Shown: positions 12,704 to 23,930 of the stretch, piece after piece | How the letters are laid out: each line of letters begins with the position of its first letter | How positions within the stretch are numbered: position 1 is the first letter of the stretch | Origin: Lunularia cruciata | Taxonomy: Eukaryota > Streptophyta > Marchantiopsida > Lunulariales > Lunulariaceae | Assembly: GCA_948567375.1 (NCBI GenBank) | Contig: OX419759.1 | Location: 47,407,493 to 47,471,492 of the forward strand | Direction of reading: 5' to 3' | Length of the DNA: 64,000 bases | Notes under the pieces: model-generated | Seen by the model: the letters and a program-made list of their open reading frames with translations, nothing else | What the model was told of the DNA's origin: nothing | Databases searched by the model: none | Made by a program: the position numbers and the translations under genes

Positions 12704-12825
12704 GAAGCTTTTCAAGAAGCTTCCTCGAGCCACTTTCTTAGAGTGCAAGCCAAGTTTACCAAGAAGCTTCCTTCTAGAAGCCGCCTACTTGGCATGCAAG
12801 CTAAGCTAGTTGGAAGCTTCTAGAA
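12704..12825. promoter_or_regulatory. Cluster of heat-shock-element-like motifs
   Basis: Two perfect three-unit arrays of the heat-shock factor pattern nGAAnnTTCn occur: TTCAAGAAGCTTC at 12711-12723 and GAAGCTTCTAGAA at 12813-12825. Two-unit pairs lie between them at 12763-12770 and 12772-12779. Such arrays bind heat-shock factors in plants. The local sequence is also repetitive around AAGCTTC, so this may be repeat structure without function. No TATA box or transcript start could be assigned. Confidence 0.4.
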
Positions 12826-13200
12826 GCTACTTACTTGAGGTGCAAGCTAAGGTAATTGAGAAGCTAGATACTTCCGGAATATTCTAGGCTAATTTGTCTT
12901 ATTTGCTACTTTGTTAGCCCTATTAACTCCATCGCTAAACTCCATATTGTTACATATTCCCTCACCCTGCTAGTTGATGACGTCCTTGTCGCTTGTGAAG
13001 CTTTGAACTCCAAGATGGCCATTTGTGCATTCTGGAGTTGAGAGAGAGGTTCTCATGTGACATCATGAAGAGGATACCCTTTCCAAAGGACCTTCTACTC
13101 CACATGTTATCAACGGCCTCGTTGAATATGGTGATGCGCAAGGATACAATCAACTTTGTACTCATGATCATTGATAGGGACAAGAGGAGGGGAGGTTGGA
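12826..13200. other. Unassigned sequence before LTR-like copy 2
   Basis: The minus strand has an open stretch at 12962-13183 with no recognised domain. It may be gag-like debris, but I cannot support a name. Confidence 0.25.
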
Positions 13201-13920
13201 CTTGTGAGCCGGCCTATCTCTCACTCAAGATGAAACTTTGATGGCTATTATGGTAGCACACCATGGACTAAGAAGACAAAGAACCCCAACTCCATCATAC
13301 TCCTCCAAGGCTAACACTTCAATACTCAAGACATTGCTCACTAGAGAACTCAATGTGAGAAAGATAGTTCATGAGTTCTCTAGTGAGCAAAGGATGATGA
13401 GTCCTTTGTCACCCCTTGTTTATATACTTGTGAAATAGTTATGCACCAAAGTAACTAATTACTAGAGTAACTCAAGTTACTAGACTAGAAGTCAAGTAAA
13501 GTCAAAAAGTATAAAAAAGTATTTATCCACATGGGTATATTCCACTAAGCATGTGATCTTATCTTGACTCAACCACTAAGTCAAGGATTCCTCTACATGG
13601 GATATCCTTGGACTATAGAAGAATCCAAAATAAAAATCCAAAATAAAAAGGCTTACGGACCCAAGAGTTTTCAACTCTTTCCTCAAAGCCAAACACCTAG
13701 GAATACTACCAAGTCAACACACAATCCAAAATAATGGTGCTCATCTTTTCCATTTCCTCTAAAGTAAGGTCCTCTCTATCTTAGGTATGAATAACTTTAG
13801 CTAATCATGACTAATGTAGGACCATCCTTCATCTCTATATAAATAATATCTCTCAAGTATTTGTAATACCAAGCTAAATATCACAATACCACATATATGC
13901 ATAAATGAGTGTTATAGACT
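13201..13920. repeat. LTR-like repeat, copy 2
   Basis: About 720 bp, matching 18310-19030 over its length: the TCTCTCAC start, CCCCAACTCCATCATACTCC, TCCTTGGACTATAGAA, CTCTCAACTCTTT-type wording, AATAATGGTGCTCA, CTAATCATGACTAATGT, and an end near GTGTTAT. It directly abuts the 3' end of a minus-strand gypsy integrase, where the 3' LTR of such an element is expected. Terminal TG/CA could not be fixed with certainty. Confidence 0.7.
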
Positions 13921-14682
13921 CAAGAGGAAAAGGAAGAGGGCTTGGGAACAAAGGGTTTCAACTTGGAAACATGAAAGACAAGATGGATACGCGTATGCCA
14001 AGGCAAGGAAAGTTGATAAGCAACAATAGAGACAATTTGGATGACATCAAAGGGTCTTATCCAATTAGGGGCAATTTTACAAACTTGGGTATCAAGGAGG
14101 AGAGAGAGGTTACTAGAGGATAATATGACTTTATCACCAGCTTCAAAGTTGAGATCATGACGATGGTGGTCCGTATATTGTTTTTGAGGTGAGATTTGGC
14201 TTGCTGGAGAGATTAGAATATAGTGGTCAATAATGTTGAAGTATGAGGAACCTGAGATAGAAGTGGAGCAAGAAGAGAATCTAGAACAAGCAAATATTGG
14301 CCAAAATTGAGAAAGAAAAGAGAAAATCCTATGCTTGCTTGTTTGGAATTATTGCAGGCAAATTTTATAACTAAAGACATTCATCCCAGTTGGTTTGGTG
14401 GACATTGACAAAGGCACGCAATATATCTTCCAACGTATGATTTGCACATTTGGTTTGTCTATCAGTTTGAGGATGATAAGCCGTGGACAAAGCAAGCTTG
14501 GTGCCGAGTATGTAGAAGAGTGCTTGCCAAAACTTCCTAGTAAATCAAGGATTACGGTTGGAGATGAGTACACATGGCATCCTATGATGCTTGAAGACAT
14601 TGTCAAAGTAGATTTGTGCTAAGGTTGGAGCATCCACGATATCACAGGTTGGTGCCAAGTGGATTTGCTTACTAAGCTTATG
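13921..14682 (-). pseudogene. Ty3/gypsy integrase relic (C-terminal half)
   Basis: Integrase inserts the retroelement cDNA into the host chromosome. The minus strand, in shifting frames, shows QIHLAPTCDIVDAPTLAQ, then HRMPCVLISNRNP, FTRKFWQALF and LGTKLALSTAYHPQTDRQT. The last matches the plant gypsy integrase core (LALSTAYHPQTDGQTE in the family). After stops comes the C-terminal part (GDKV, then IHLVFHVSKLKPFV), the usual end of a gypsy pol. The upstream boundary at 14682 is the junction with repeat copy A, so the RT, RNase H and N-terminal integrase are missing. It has several stops and frameshifts. Confidence 0.85.
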
Positions 14683-15221
14683 CTTCTTCCTTTTTGTGTG
14701 TGTGTCCTTGAGTTATTTGCTAAGACTGCCAAGGTGCTCTCCACTTCTATCATTGCTTGGGAGCCTAATGCTACCTCCTTCCCTTTGTCTACTTGTTTGA
14801 CCACCATTGCTTTGGTAGCCACCAAAGTCTTGGTAGTAGTAGTAGGTTTAGCAAACAAGTTGCCAATATCTAGGACATTCTCTTCCTTGAACCCTTCCCT
14901 TTTTTTGCACTTGAGAGGCTTCCCTCAACAATTGATTTTCCTTCACCAATTGAGATGGCATTGCTTGAGTATCCTTGATCAATGGTTCTTGGGGTTGAGT
15001 CTCCATCCATTGGTCTTCAAGTGGCTAAGTCTTCAAGACATTCAAAACGTACAATGTCTACTCTTCCAATCTTGGAGTTAGACGAGGATTCTTCTACATA
15101 TGAGATATCAAGATATCTTCCTCCTCACCACCAGAGTGCTTCCTTCTTCTAAAGGAAGTTCATTTTGTATCTCTAGCTCAACCATTGGTATGGGGATGGA
15201 TTGTACTTCCATGCTTGCCAT
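14683..15221 (-). pseudogene. Unknown coiled-coil protein relic, N-terminal part (copy A)
   Basis: This is the 5' continuation of the minus-strand ORF at 9640-10977, separated from it by the 10978-14682 insertion. It is collinear with 63530-64000. Recognisable shared pieces are EPLIKDTQAM, KENQL and SQVQKK, then a tyrosine run (TYYYYQDFGGYQSNG) and KEVALGSQA. A methionine at 15221 (MASMEVQSIPIPM) lies in the same frame as the gypsy protease relic upstream, so either the coiled-coil ORF started there or the two were joined. The function is unknown. Confidence 0.45.
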
Positions 15222-15488
15222 GTTCACTATAAATGTTGAAGATCTAGAGGGTATCATACTTAACTTCTTCATCAACTTCTTTGATATGGCATTCACTATA
15301 GATCCTCTATCAATAAGTGCATCCTTGATATTGTGACCATTTACCCTCACATCAATCTTGGAGGTACATTCACAAGCCTCCCATGTTGTTTGTTTTGCAA
15401 CCATCACTCCCATTGATACCAGATACTTTGCTTTCTTTTCTCTCTTGCTCCTTGTAGAAATCAAACCATTCCTAAGTTCTTTCCTCAA
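15222..15488 (-). pseudogene. Ty3/gypsy aspartic protease relic
   Basis: Retroviral-type protease cleaves the gag-pol polyprotein. The open minus-strand stretch contains VRVNGHNIKDALIDRGSIVN followed by AISKKLMKKL, matching the plant gypsy protease pattern (ALIDTGSS-N-IS--L---L). The catalytic triad Asp-Thr/Ser-Gly is Asp-Arg-Gly here, which would abolish activity. The flap and C-terminal half are not clear beyond the STFIVN segment. Gag relics lie upstream at 15900-17340. Confidence 0.75.
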
Positions 15489-16800
15489 TGTAGAATTCTA
15501 AGCAATCAATTGCCCCACCATGATGTTGGCCTTGTGACTACCAACATCCTCAACAAATTATAGCCTCATTGTTGCTTTGGGATCAAGAAATCATCTAGTA
15601 TCCAACATTTTCCTTGGAGTCTTTGTTGATGGTGTTGAATTAGTAGTGCAAGTCCTCCATGTGGGCATTAGATTATCCTTGCTAGGAGTGAAGTCTTGAG
15701 AAGAAAATATATCATTTGCAAAATGGGCTTTTTACTTTTCTTGTGCCAAAAGCTCCAAATTAAGACCTTTGGAGTTTGAGCATTCTCCCTTCTCATACTT
15801 GCTCTCTACCACATCTATGAATGCTATCCCTTTTCCTCTATTTTTCATAGGAGGTACTTGGGCTTCACCACCTCACTCCTTTCTATTTGCCTCCTCATAA
15901 CTCCTTCCATGATTCATGGACTGGGCAATTCCTTTGGATATGACCTCTACCTCCACAATCAAAATAGTTTCTATCATTAAAATTTCTAGTTGGTTGGCCT
16001 CCTCTATTTGAATATAGTTACCCTTATTTTCTCTCCCAATATTTTGGTCCACCTCTCTCTTCTCCCATAGTTGCATTACATTGATCTTGAGAATTACAAG
16101 TTGCTCCATGATAGTTTGAAGGAATCTTTTGGTAAAGGTGCAAGGACAAGAGCAACTACTACTTGTGGTGCCACCCTTGCCACCAAGGGATCAGAAAACT
16201 TACCATAATTGTAGACTTGTGGAGGACGCACAACATTTTTTGCCAGAAAATCACTCTCAACCCCTTCCAAAGTCTCCTTTATACATACTACAATCTTGAT
16301 AGCTTCTAGCTTGGAAGAAGGTTTATCATATTTTGCCTTGCTTCACATTTGTGGTTTTAACCCTCTCAAAATGTTTTTGGTGAGCATGGATCCTATCCAA
16401 ATCATGGTAATCGTCACATAATCCCACCTCTTCCTCAACACTATGCGAACCCTAGACTCTAACTTCTTTATTCTTTTTGTGTTGGCTCACACTCTCTCTC
16501 CATTTGAGGAAGGTACCCTCACTCATCAATCCCTTATTACTCTCATCTAGAAGAATTTTTTCAATGAATGCCTAGTCAAACTCTCCCAAGATTTCTCTTG
16601 CCCATCTCTTTTGGTATTCGGACTCATACCATGTAAGAGTTGTATCCGAAAGAAATCATGTAGTAGTGAGACCCATTCAATTTTCATCCTCTCATTGTCT
16701 CCTTTGCAAGCCCTCTTGAATTCTCTCAAAAAAGCTTTATATTATTTCCATTCTTGCCAAAGAAAACTAGAATTTTTCTCATCTTAGCCTCCCACTACCT
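15489..16800 (-). pseudogene. Ty3/gypsy gag relic with a damaged CCHC zinc knuckle
   Basis: Upstream of the protease on the minus strand. At about 15920-16000 one frame reads YFDCGGRGHIQRNC, a retroviral CCHC knuckle (C-x2-C-x4-H-x4-C) whose first cysteine is tyrosine. At 16547-16729 and in adjoining frames a capsid-like segment is seen (FKRACKGDNERMKIEWVSLL, then LHGMSPNTKRDGQE). Several frameshifts separate the parts. The order gag, knuckle, protease is that of a gypsy element. Confidence 0.65.
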
Positions 16801-17099
16801 TTCTCCTCTCTCTACTTCTTTTGTCTATTTTTTCTCTCACTCTATACGTAATAGAATATATATAGCACCATTTGAGAGTAATCCACTTTAGGTAGTACAA
16901 AGGGTTCAAGTTGCTCCATGATTTCTATGGCACAATCAAGTCCAAAGGTGTAAATTAAGCAAACACTCATGGATATTTTATCCATCAATTGAAAGATTAT
17001 CTCCATCCTTTATCTTGAGAATTTTTGAAGGTGGTAGTTTCTCTATAGTGGCACTATGACTCTCTCCAAAATCCTTTTTCAAGCTCTCCAACAATGTTA
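16801..17099. other. Decayed gag upstream region, no distinct feature
   Basis: CT-rich on the plus strand, with no recognisable motif. It is probably part of the gag relics on either side. Confidence 0.3.
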
Positions 17100-17339
17100 C
17101 TACTCCTTTACACTCATGGCTCTTTGGAAGTCTTTCCCTTCTACAAACGTCACACCACTCCTTGGTCCTAAATCTCCTCCTCCCAACCTTGGTGAAGGAG
17201 GTCCTACATGCAATCCCAAGTCAAGTGAGCCTTTCCTTTCTCTCAATATTTTTCCCTCAAGATCCAATAAACATGAACTTGCCTTGTATTCCTTCCCTCC
17301 ACATAAAATGCACTTAGAATCCCTCTTTCTTCCAAACAT
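17100..17339 (-). pseudogene. Second gag-type zinc-knuckle fragment
   Basis: A 79-residue open stretch starts MFGRKRDSKCILCGGKEYK and continues to ASSC. This gives Cys-x2-Cys-x4-Tyr-x4-Cys, a CCHC knuckle in which the histidine is tyrosine. It is followed by a charged then Gly/Pro-rich tail (GPPSPRLGGGDLGPR). The relationship to the gag relic at 15489-16800 is uncertain. Confidence 0.4.
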
Positions 17340-18309
17340 GGAAGCTCTTTGAATCCTCTCAATGCTCTCTTCAAAATTCTACTCTAAACTCACTTTTCTT
17401 CAAATCAACCATTACTATCACTTCAACACCTTGAGAAACCTTCCATAACATTAATTTTCACTCATTATTTCACTCCATGCTCCAAGAGGAGTCAAAACAC
17501 TAAAATATGCTTTTGGTCAAACCTATAATCCTTGTTGATGAGAACTTAACTCTCCTTCAATAGCCTCTCCTCCCAATGTTAACCAATTTTTCCACATTAT
17601 ACTTTCATACATTTGAAATTTTTCACACTTGATCAACACACTAGGTTGTCTTCCCTTGTAAAATTTTAGCTCTTTTGACTGAGCCATTTGGCTTAGGCTT
17701 CTCTCTACTCAGCACACATAGTTCAGATTTGGCCCAGAAACCACCCCCCTCACTTTAAAGTCTCATAACTTCTTTGGAAAGAATTATCTCTCCCTAATTT
17801 GTAAGCCAAAAGGAAAGATACTATGCATTTACATTTTCGTGAAAGGTTTCAAAAAAATCCAATAAAGTTGAAAAAATGGCAAACTCTATACAGAATTCCA
17901 TAGAGTGCACAATTAGAAATGTTGGAGGGTGGTATGGTAAGCTATACCACCTTCCAAAAAAATTTAACTTAGTGGTGTAACATCCCTTACAATAATTTCA
18001 AGTGTCTCACTTGAAAGATAATCTAAGCTACCATCTATGGAATTTTCAAGTCTAGATCTCAAACTTAAGCTTTTGCACAAAATCACCATAATCTCTAAAA
18101 TCTCCAATCTACCTCACACAATCGCTCCAAATCCTCTCATGTGCATTGTATGTACAATATCACTTCAAAAAGATCATTATAAATATGTGTCCGATTTCTC
18201 TAATATAAGTTCAATCCTCTCTTCCACTAATGTTCTTTCCAAGTGAGCTCTCATAGCTACCTTCTGCCTAATATAGAATTCTCTTGCTTTTTAGAGAGGT
18301 CCTTGCAAC
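17340..18309. other. No gene seen
   Basis: AT-rich, with short open frames only and no recognisable motif. It precedes LTR-like copy 3. Confidence 0.4.
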
Positions 18310-19030
18310 AAAACAAAAGTCAGCTGGCCTGTCTCTCACTTTGGATAAACCTCTAACAGTTATTAAGGTAATGCACCATGGATTTAGAAGACAAGGAACC
18401 CCAACTCCACTACACTCCTCCAAGGATAAAACTCTAAGGCACCTCCAAGACTCAAGATATTACTCACTATAGAAGTCAATGAGAGAGATAATTGTTATTA
18501 AAAAGATGATGAGTACCTTCTCACCCCTAACTTATATACCTGTGAAAAATTCACACAATGAAATTACTATTTACCAAATTAATTCAAATTACTAGGCTAA
18601 AAGCTAAATAAAATCAAAAAATCTAGAGGAATATCCAAGGAGATAGGAATAATTCAATGGGTATGTGGCCTAATCTTCACCTACCAACTCAATCAAGGGT
18701 TCATTCACATTTGCTGTCCTTGGACTATAGAAAAATTCTACACCAACAAGGCTTGTGGACTCAAGAGCTCTCAACTCTTTCTTCAATGTCAAATAATTAG
18801 GAATAATACCAAATCAATACATTAGAAGATAAAATAATGGTGCTCACTCTTTTCCCTTCCTCTAGAATAGAATCACCTTTACCATAACTAGGACTAACTC
18901 TAGCTAATCATGACTAATGTGGAAGCTTAGCTAAATTCCATATAGATAATATTTCTCCACTACTTGCAATACCAAAGTTAATATCCCTATAGAGCATACA
19001 TGTATCAATGTGTGTTATTGAACTATCCCA
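18310..19030. repeat. LTR-like repeat, copy 3
   Basis: The full-length counterpart of 13201-13920, more diverged. It begins near AGCTGGCCTGTCTCTCAC and ends near GTGTGTTATTGA. Same order of blocks: CACCATGGATTTAGAAGAC, CCCCAACTCCA, TCCTTGGACTATAGAA, AATAATGGTGCTCACTCTTT, CTAATCATGACTAATGTGGA. Minus-strand ORF debris adjoins it at 19040. Confidence 0.7.
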
Positions 19031-19039
19031 TCTTCATAT

Positions 19040-22000
19040 ATCAATGTTGGGAAATGAGTCTTCTTTTGCAATTGTGATAAAGGAACCTCCTCCTTGTCAT
19101 CCACCATGAAATTTCTTTGGTAAAGGCCGGCTTGGTCATGCACATCTAGCTCTAATACAATTACAAGAGCAGATTGAACCTCCACTTCAGTGTCCTCTCT
19201 TCATCTTGCACTATAAGAAAATACCTCTATCTTGGAGAAGGAGTTCTTTTGCTCAGGGGGCACTATTTCCACAACATGTGACAATTCCCTCTCTTGATCT
19301 ACAAGCACCATGGCTTCAAGGGGGCATCTTGTGAATCTTGGTCAACTCTCCCACCACTTCCCAATCACATATCATCAATGGCCTAGGAAGCCTCCTCCTC
19401 CAAGCAGTCCACTACTTGAGATTTTGTCTATGTGTCTTCCTAGTCCTTGGTGGAGTCACAACTACCGTTTAGTTGCTGGTTCCTTCCCCAACTACCTTGT
19501 CTATGGGTATCCACTTACTCATTTTCTTGCATTTGATGAAAGCATCCTTGTACTTCTTGATCTCTCCTTCATATTCCAATTTGCACTAATAATATCTTGA
19601 GGGATGGTAATACGCTAGGAAGAAATTCCTCTCCTCCTTTTGCAGTAGTCTCATCCTGATATAAATTTGCTGCACAAATGGTGAGAGGAAAGTAGTTCCT
19701 CCCGTCATTTGCAACTATTTTGTAAGGTCTCAAGTTCAATGATAGAACATCCTCACCCAATTTGTGGGTTTTCCTTTGTGCAGCAGTTGGGAGAAAGTAG
19801 CCAGCCCATTGTTCACATATGTTGTCCATGAGGATTTGAACAACTTTATGATTGAGGTTATCATGGTGTACCAAGCAAGGTTGTGGTATCCATGCTCCTT
19901 TCTAATCATTCCTTGTCTTCTTGTGTTTGAACAAGGACTCAAACTTTCTTGTCATTTCTTCCAATGGTTGGGGCCAATCTTGATGGAGGTGTATTGCTCC
20001 TAATTTTGAATCAGACCCAAGCACTTTTTGCCAATGCTCCTCAGGCCATGCAAACATGTTTCCTCTCAAGTTAGAGAAGTTTGGGGTCTTAGTCTCCTTA
20101 ATATCAACTACCATTGGGAGGCATGAAAAATCACAAATCCACAATAGAAAGCATAGATGTGTCAAATTTAGGTACTTTGTATGGCACAAGTGCACCCACT
20201 TCTCTACTCCATGTGAATGCAATACAATGCTAGTCTTCTTCTTGTGAGAGACATTGTAGTATGAAAGTGCACCTTGAGCCCAATTCTCACTTCACATTCT
20301 GAATCCATATCATCCTCTCTCACAATCTCTCAAATTGCTCAAAGTTTTTAAGCTCTTCTTGCTCCTAAGAATTTCCCACCTACACAACTTCAAGGGCTCC
20401 AAGAAAGTGTAGAGCATCAAGAAAATACAATCAAACCTTGCTTCTTTGTGGTGCACTACATTTACACTTTAATCTATCTGTTTGAGATTTTGGCAAGCAT
20501 TTTTGGTGAAGCATTGTGGTTTGCACATGTATGAAGTGGCACAAGGACTGATGGAAACCAAAATTGGTTCTTTATCCTATGTGTCAGCTCCTTGTCAAGC
20601 AGGAAGTTGAAGCATTACCAAATGATGGCAGCTCCAACATTTTATCTTGTACCTTTGTTTGTGGTACCATGAACTTGAACATCTGCTCCTCTCTCCAGGA
20701 ACTGAAATTAGGCATCAAGTTGTTACTTTGTTTCCCCATCTCTAGATGTTGGGCCCAAATTTCCTGCAATTCTTCCCTTGCCTTCTAATGCTCAAATATC
20801 AATTTAGTTGGGGCAGAATTTTTTATCTTGGACAATCCTTTGTTCTGCTTTTGATCATTTTAGTGAAGCTTGTCTTTGGCTAAGAGAGTGGCATCGTCTT
20901 GACACAAACGTATATCTTCTATCTCAAGTACTTCTTCTGCACAAAGTACTCCTTCCTCTCTTAACTCTATTTCCCCTATGGTTGGGAATAAAGTGGGATT
21001 TGGTCATCCCCAAACCCTATGCCATGCTTTTCTTTGGGCTAGAACGCCCAGTTTTGTGGTCTTAGGACCCAAGGTGGGTGTATGTTCTTCTCTTGAAAAT
21101 CGGTTGTTTTGGATGGAGTTGGGGCTAGGGTAGATTGTACTTCTCCACCTTTGCAATCTTCTCCTTTATCTTTGTTGAATGAGATGACAATCCTGGTAAA
21201 GACTTGCTTGCTTATTGTTGGTGTAGGATCTGGTTATGGTCCTGCCCCACCTTCTTCTTGGACTTCATCATCCTCTTCATCCTCCTCTAAGAGAATTCTC
21301 CTTGTCCTCTTGGTAGCCTTTACCTTCAGCCTGGTAGGGATAGCGGGTTGTCTCTTGAATATTGGTTTTGTAGCAATTTCCTCCTTCTTTCCTTCTCAAA
21401 ACCCAAGGTGTTATAGGCTTTCTTCACCTCCATGTATTTTTTAGTGTAGGCAAACTCTACATCCACCTCCACATATTTGCATACGGTCAGCAGTCTTTCT
21501 TGAGGATCATCAAGATGTCCTTCCAAGAAGTGGTCGGGACACTTCTTCTTCTCTTCTATGATCAACAATCCCATGCCCAGGTAGAAATTGATAACAAAGA
21601 GAGAGACTAGAGTTACTCCGCCTTCTTTGTTCACTGATCTCACAAGTTCTCTTGCCCTAGCCTAGAACATTGCTGCCCTATTCATAGGTCTTCCTTGGTA
21701 CAAGTACTCAAAGAAGGTAGCCTGGGTATTATTAGGTAAATTGTTTATTTTGATTTGAACAACTTCATGACTGATTCTACTAAGATCCTCCTTGTCCGGC
21801 AATTCAGTTAGTCAAATTAGCAAACCTGATAGTAACAAAGCATACTGTCTAAGTCAAAAAACTGCTATGCACCTCATAAAAATGTCATTGTAGGTAATGT
21901 TTAATGTGTGTGCTAGGATCCTTAATTCCAAGACAAGACCAACCATTTTTGGTCATCTTACATGAAAATCCACATGTTATCCATGGTCAAGTCCACATGC

Positions 22001-22100
22001 TATCAAAAGTCATGCCATCTAGGGGTGAATTGCTGGGCCCTAGCACTTTCCGCCAATGTTCCTCTATCCAAGAAAAATGTTCACTCTCAAATTGATCAGC
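19040..22100 (-). pseudogene. Debris of an unknown retroelement-type ORF, apparently present twice
   Basis: Longest open pieces on the minus strand are 19569-19874, 19902-20222 and 21326-21643. The piece at 19902-20222 has AWPEEHWQKVLGSDSKLG. A related string, IEEHWRKVLGPS, appears near 22040-22090, so two head-to-tail copies of one ORF seem to be present. Between them are an acidic run (RRILLEEDEEDDEVQEEGG, near 21230-21300) and a helix-like stretch (20584-20769). The sequence QWAGYFLPTAAQRKTHKLG occurs near 19790. I do not recognise the family; a gag or plant-transposon ORF is a guess. Stops and frameshifts are common. Confidence 0.35.
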
Positions 22101-22879
22101 TCAGGGTCTAGTTTGTCCTAAATTTCATTTAACATAGCATGATTACTCAATTCCTAGTTCCAAAGGAAGAATTTTAGCTTCTTGCTGCAAACCAGCTACT
22201 ATCTAGACTACAAATCCCACTTAACTATTTCTAGGGACTGTTTATGAACTTGGGAGCCATGTGCATCCTTTGTGGTGCATTTGGAGTAGCTACTTCTTTC
22301 CTTTTCTATCCTCTTACCATAACTTGCTCTCATTTTCAACTTTTACTTCCCTTTCTCACAATCACTATCTTGAAGCCCAAAGGATTGGACAGAACTTTCT
22401 CACTAGGAAGAAGGTCATGTGACCAATATTGCCTAGATGAATCTGTAAATGAAGTGAAGAGGTTTTTCTGATGAAGTGAAGAGGTTTCCAGCCCTAGACA
22501 AGTATTTATCTTGTTGGTTCAACCATTATAGCCTTTTGGTAAGTGTACCTTTGGTGAGCCATCACTACTTGTACATGTGAGTTATTAGCACAATTGAACA
22601 GTCTGAATTGTGGTTCTTGATCTGTTGGTGCAGTCTTTATGCAGGTCACTTCAAGCCAATGTGCTTCTAGGGCAAATGATATTTTTGGCCAGAGATCTTC
22701 CCAAGATGAAGATCTATCTTCAGGGCAAAGTGCTCCCTTGCCAAAGGTTGTCTTGACTGACCAATTTCTCTTATTGGTTTATTAAACGTTTAATTTCTTT
22801 ATAATACTAAATAGTTTGGTTTATTCATATAATTTTTCTAGTTAGAATCTACCCAAAACCAAAAACAATTTTGAACTTT
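22101..22879. other. No gene seen
   Basis: Only short open frames and no recognisable motif. The end near 22870 leads into a copia RT relic. Confidence 0.4.
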
Positions 22880-23317
22880 TGGCAAGGGTGCGGCATCACA
22901 CCTTCTTGAATGTAGATCTTCTAGAAGAGGTGTATATGGTGTAACAACTTTGGTATGTAGAGCTAGAATCTCCAACTCTAGTGTGCAGGTTGCAAAAGGC
23001 CTTATATGGACTCAAGCAAACTCTTAGAGTTTGGTATGGTAAGAAAATCTGTATCTTGTAGGTGTTTGGGTTTGGAATGTGCAATTCAAACTCCTCATTC
23101 TATGTATTGAATGAAACAAATTGTTATATTGTCAATACAATCTATGTGGATGATTTGATATTGAGTGGCAGTTGTGAGAAGCAGATTAAGTAGAGGTTGG
23201 GAGTAAGGATACTTTCTTGTAGTTGAGTTTATCAAGGAGGGTGAAGATATGTGGCTGTTGTAGTGACAATATGCTATAAATATGTTTGCCATGTATGGTA
23301 TGATGGCTTGCAAGCCA

Positions 23318-23563
23318 ATCTCCACACCCTTAGAACAAAATTTGAAGTTGTGGGGGAGCAGTTTGAAGATCTTGTTATGTTTAGATGGATGGTAGGGAGT
23401 TTGATCTTCCTCACTATCACTAGGCTAGACTTAATCTCCACACCCTTAGAACAGAATTTGAAGTTGAGTCCTGTTAAGGGAGAGCAGCTTGAAGATCTTG
23501 TTATGTATAGATGGATGGTAGGGAGTTAGATCTTCCTCCCTATCACTAGGCTAGACTTGAGCT
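23318..23563 (+). repeat. Tandem duplication inside copia RT relic (about 116 bp unit)
   Basis: The units start at ATCTCCACACCCTTAGAAC (23318 and 23434) and both run through GAAGATCTTGTTATGT and GATGGATGGTAGGGAGTT to TAGGCTAGACTT. The second unit carries a small extra piece near GTCCTGTTAAGG. Confidence 0.9.
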
Positions 23564-23930
23564 ATGCTGTGGGACTTGTGAGTTAGTTCATGCATACTCC
23601 TTGATAGTCACATCTTGGTTTAGTTTGAAGGATTATGCAGTACATGAAGTTGACTATACAGTTTGAAGCTCATTATGTAGCCACAAAGAGTGCAATTGTG
23701 TGGGTTTACAGATGCAGATTGGGCAAGGAGTACTTTAGATAGGCAGTCCACATGTGGCTATGCTTTCAATTTGGGAAATGCAGCTATTAGCTAGTCCTCA
23801 AAGAAGCAAGCTACGGTATCCTTGTCTTGTTGCAAGGCAGAGTACAAAGATGTGACCAACACTACATGTGAGGCAATTTGGCTTCAAAGGTTACTTGCTG
23901 ACATTTGTGTTTATGTCTATGATGCAATTG

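Larger units (their letters stand above)
10978..14682. mobile_element. Composite insertion interrupting repeat copy A
   Basis: Copy A matches copy C up to CCTTGTGGG (10969-10977) and resumes at TGCTTCTTCC (14681). In copy C only about 5 bases separate the two landmarks. The 3.7 kb between them holds an LTR-like piece (10984-11320), unrelated sequence with an inverted-repeat arm and a heat-shock-element-like cluster (11320-13200), a longer LTR-like piece (13201-13920) and a gypsy integrase relic (13921-14682). It is probably a truncated gypsy element with another sequence nested in it. I found no clear target-site duplication. Confidence 0.7.
5014..15221. repeat. Large repeat family, copy A (interrupted at 10978-14682)
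   Basis: About 6.4 kb of this interval is collinear with 57553-64000 (copy C), and its first 2 kb also with 41832-44205 (copy B). Matching landmarks include the segments at 5040/41965/57690 (GTAGACTTCCACC), 6010/42900/58650, 7180/59810, 8740/61385, a TTCC microsatellite at 10215/62788, and 14760/63600. Compared with B and C, copy A lacks about the first 180 bp. It carries a plus-strand ORF relic and an opposing minus-strand ORF relic, both rich in coiled coil. No LTRs, terminal inverted repeats or target duplications were identified, so the class of element is unknown. Confidence 0.8.

Noticed and set aside
19140-19165. GCTCTAATACAA as a minus-strand primer-binding site
   Set aside because: Close to the reverse complement of TGGTATCAGAGC, but the LTR-like repeat lies on the wrong side of it for a minus-strand element.
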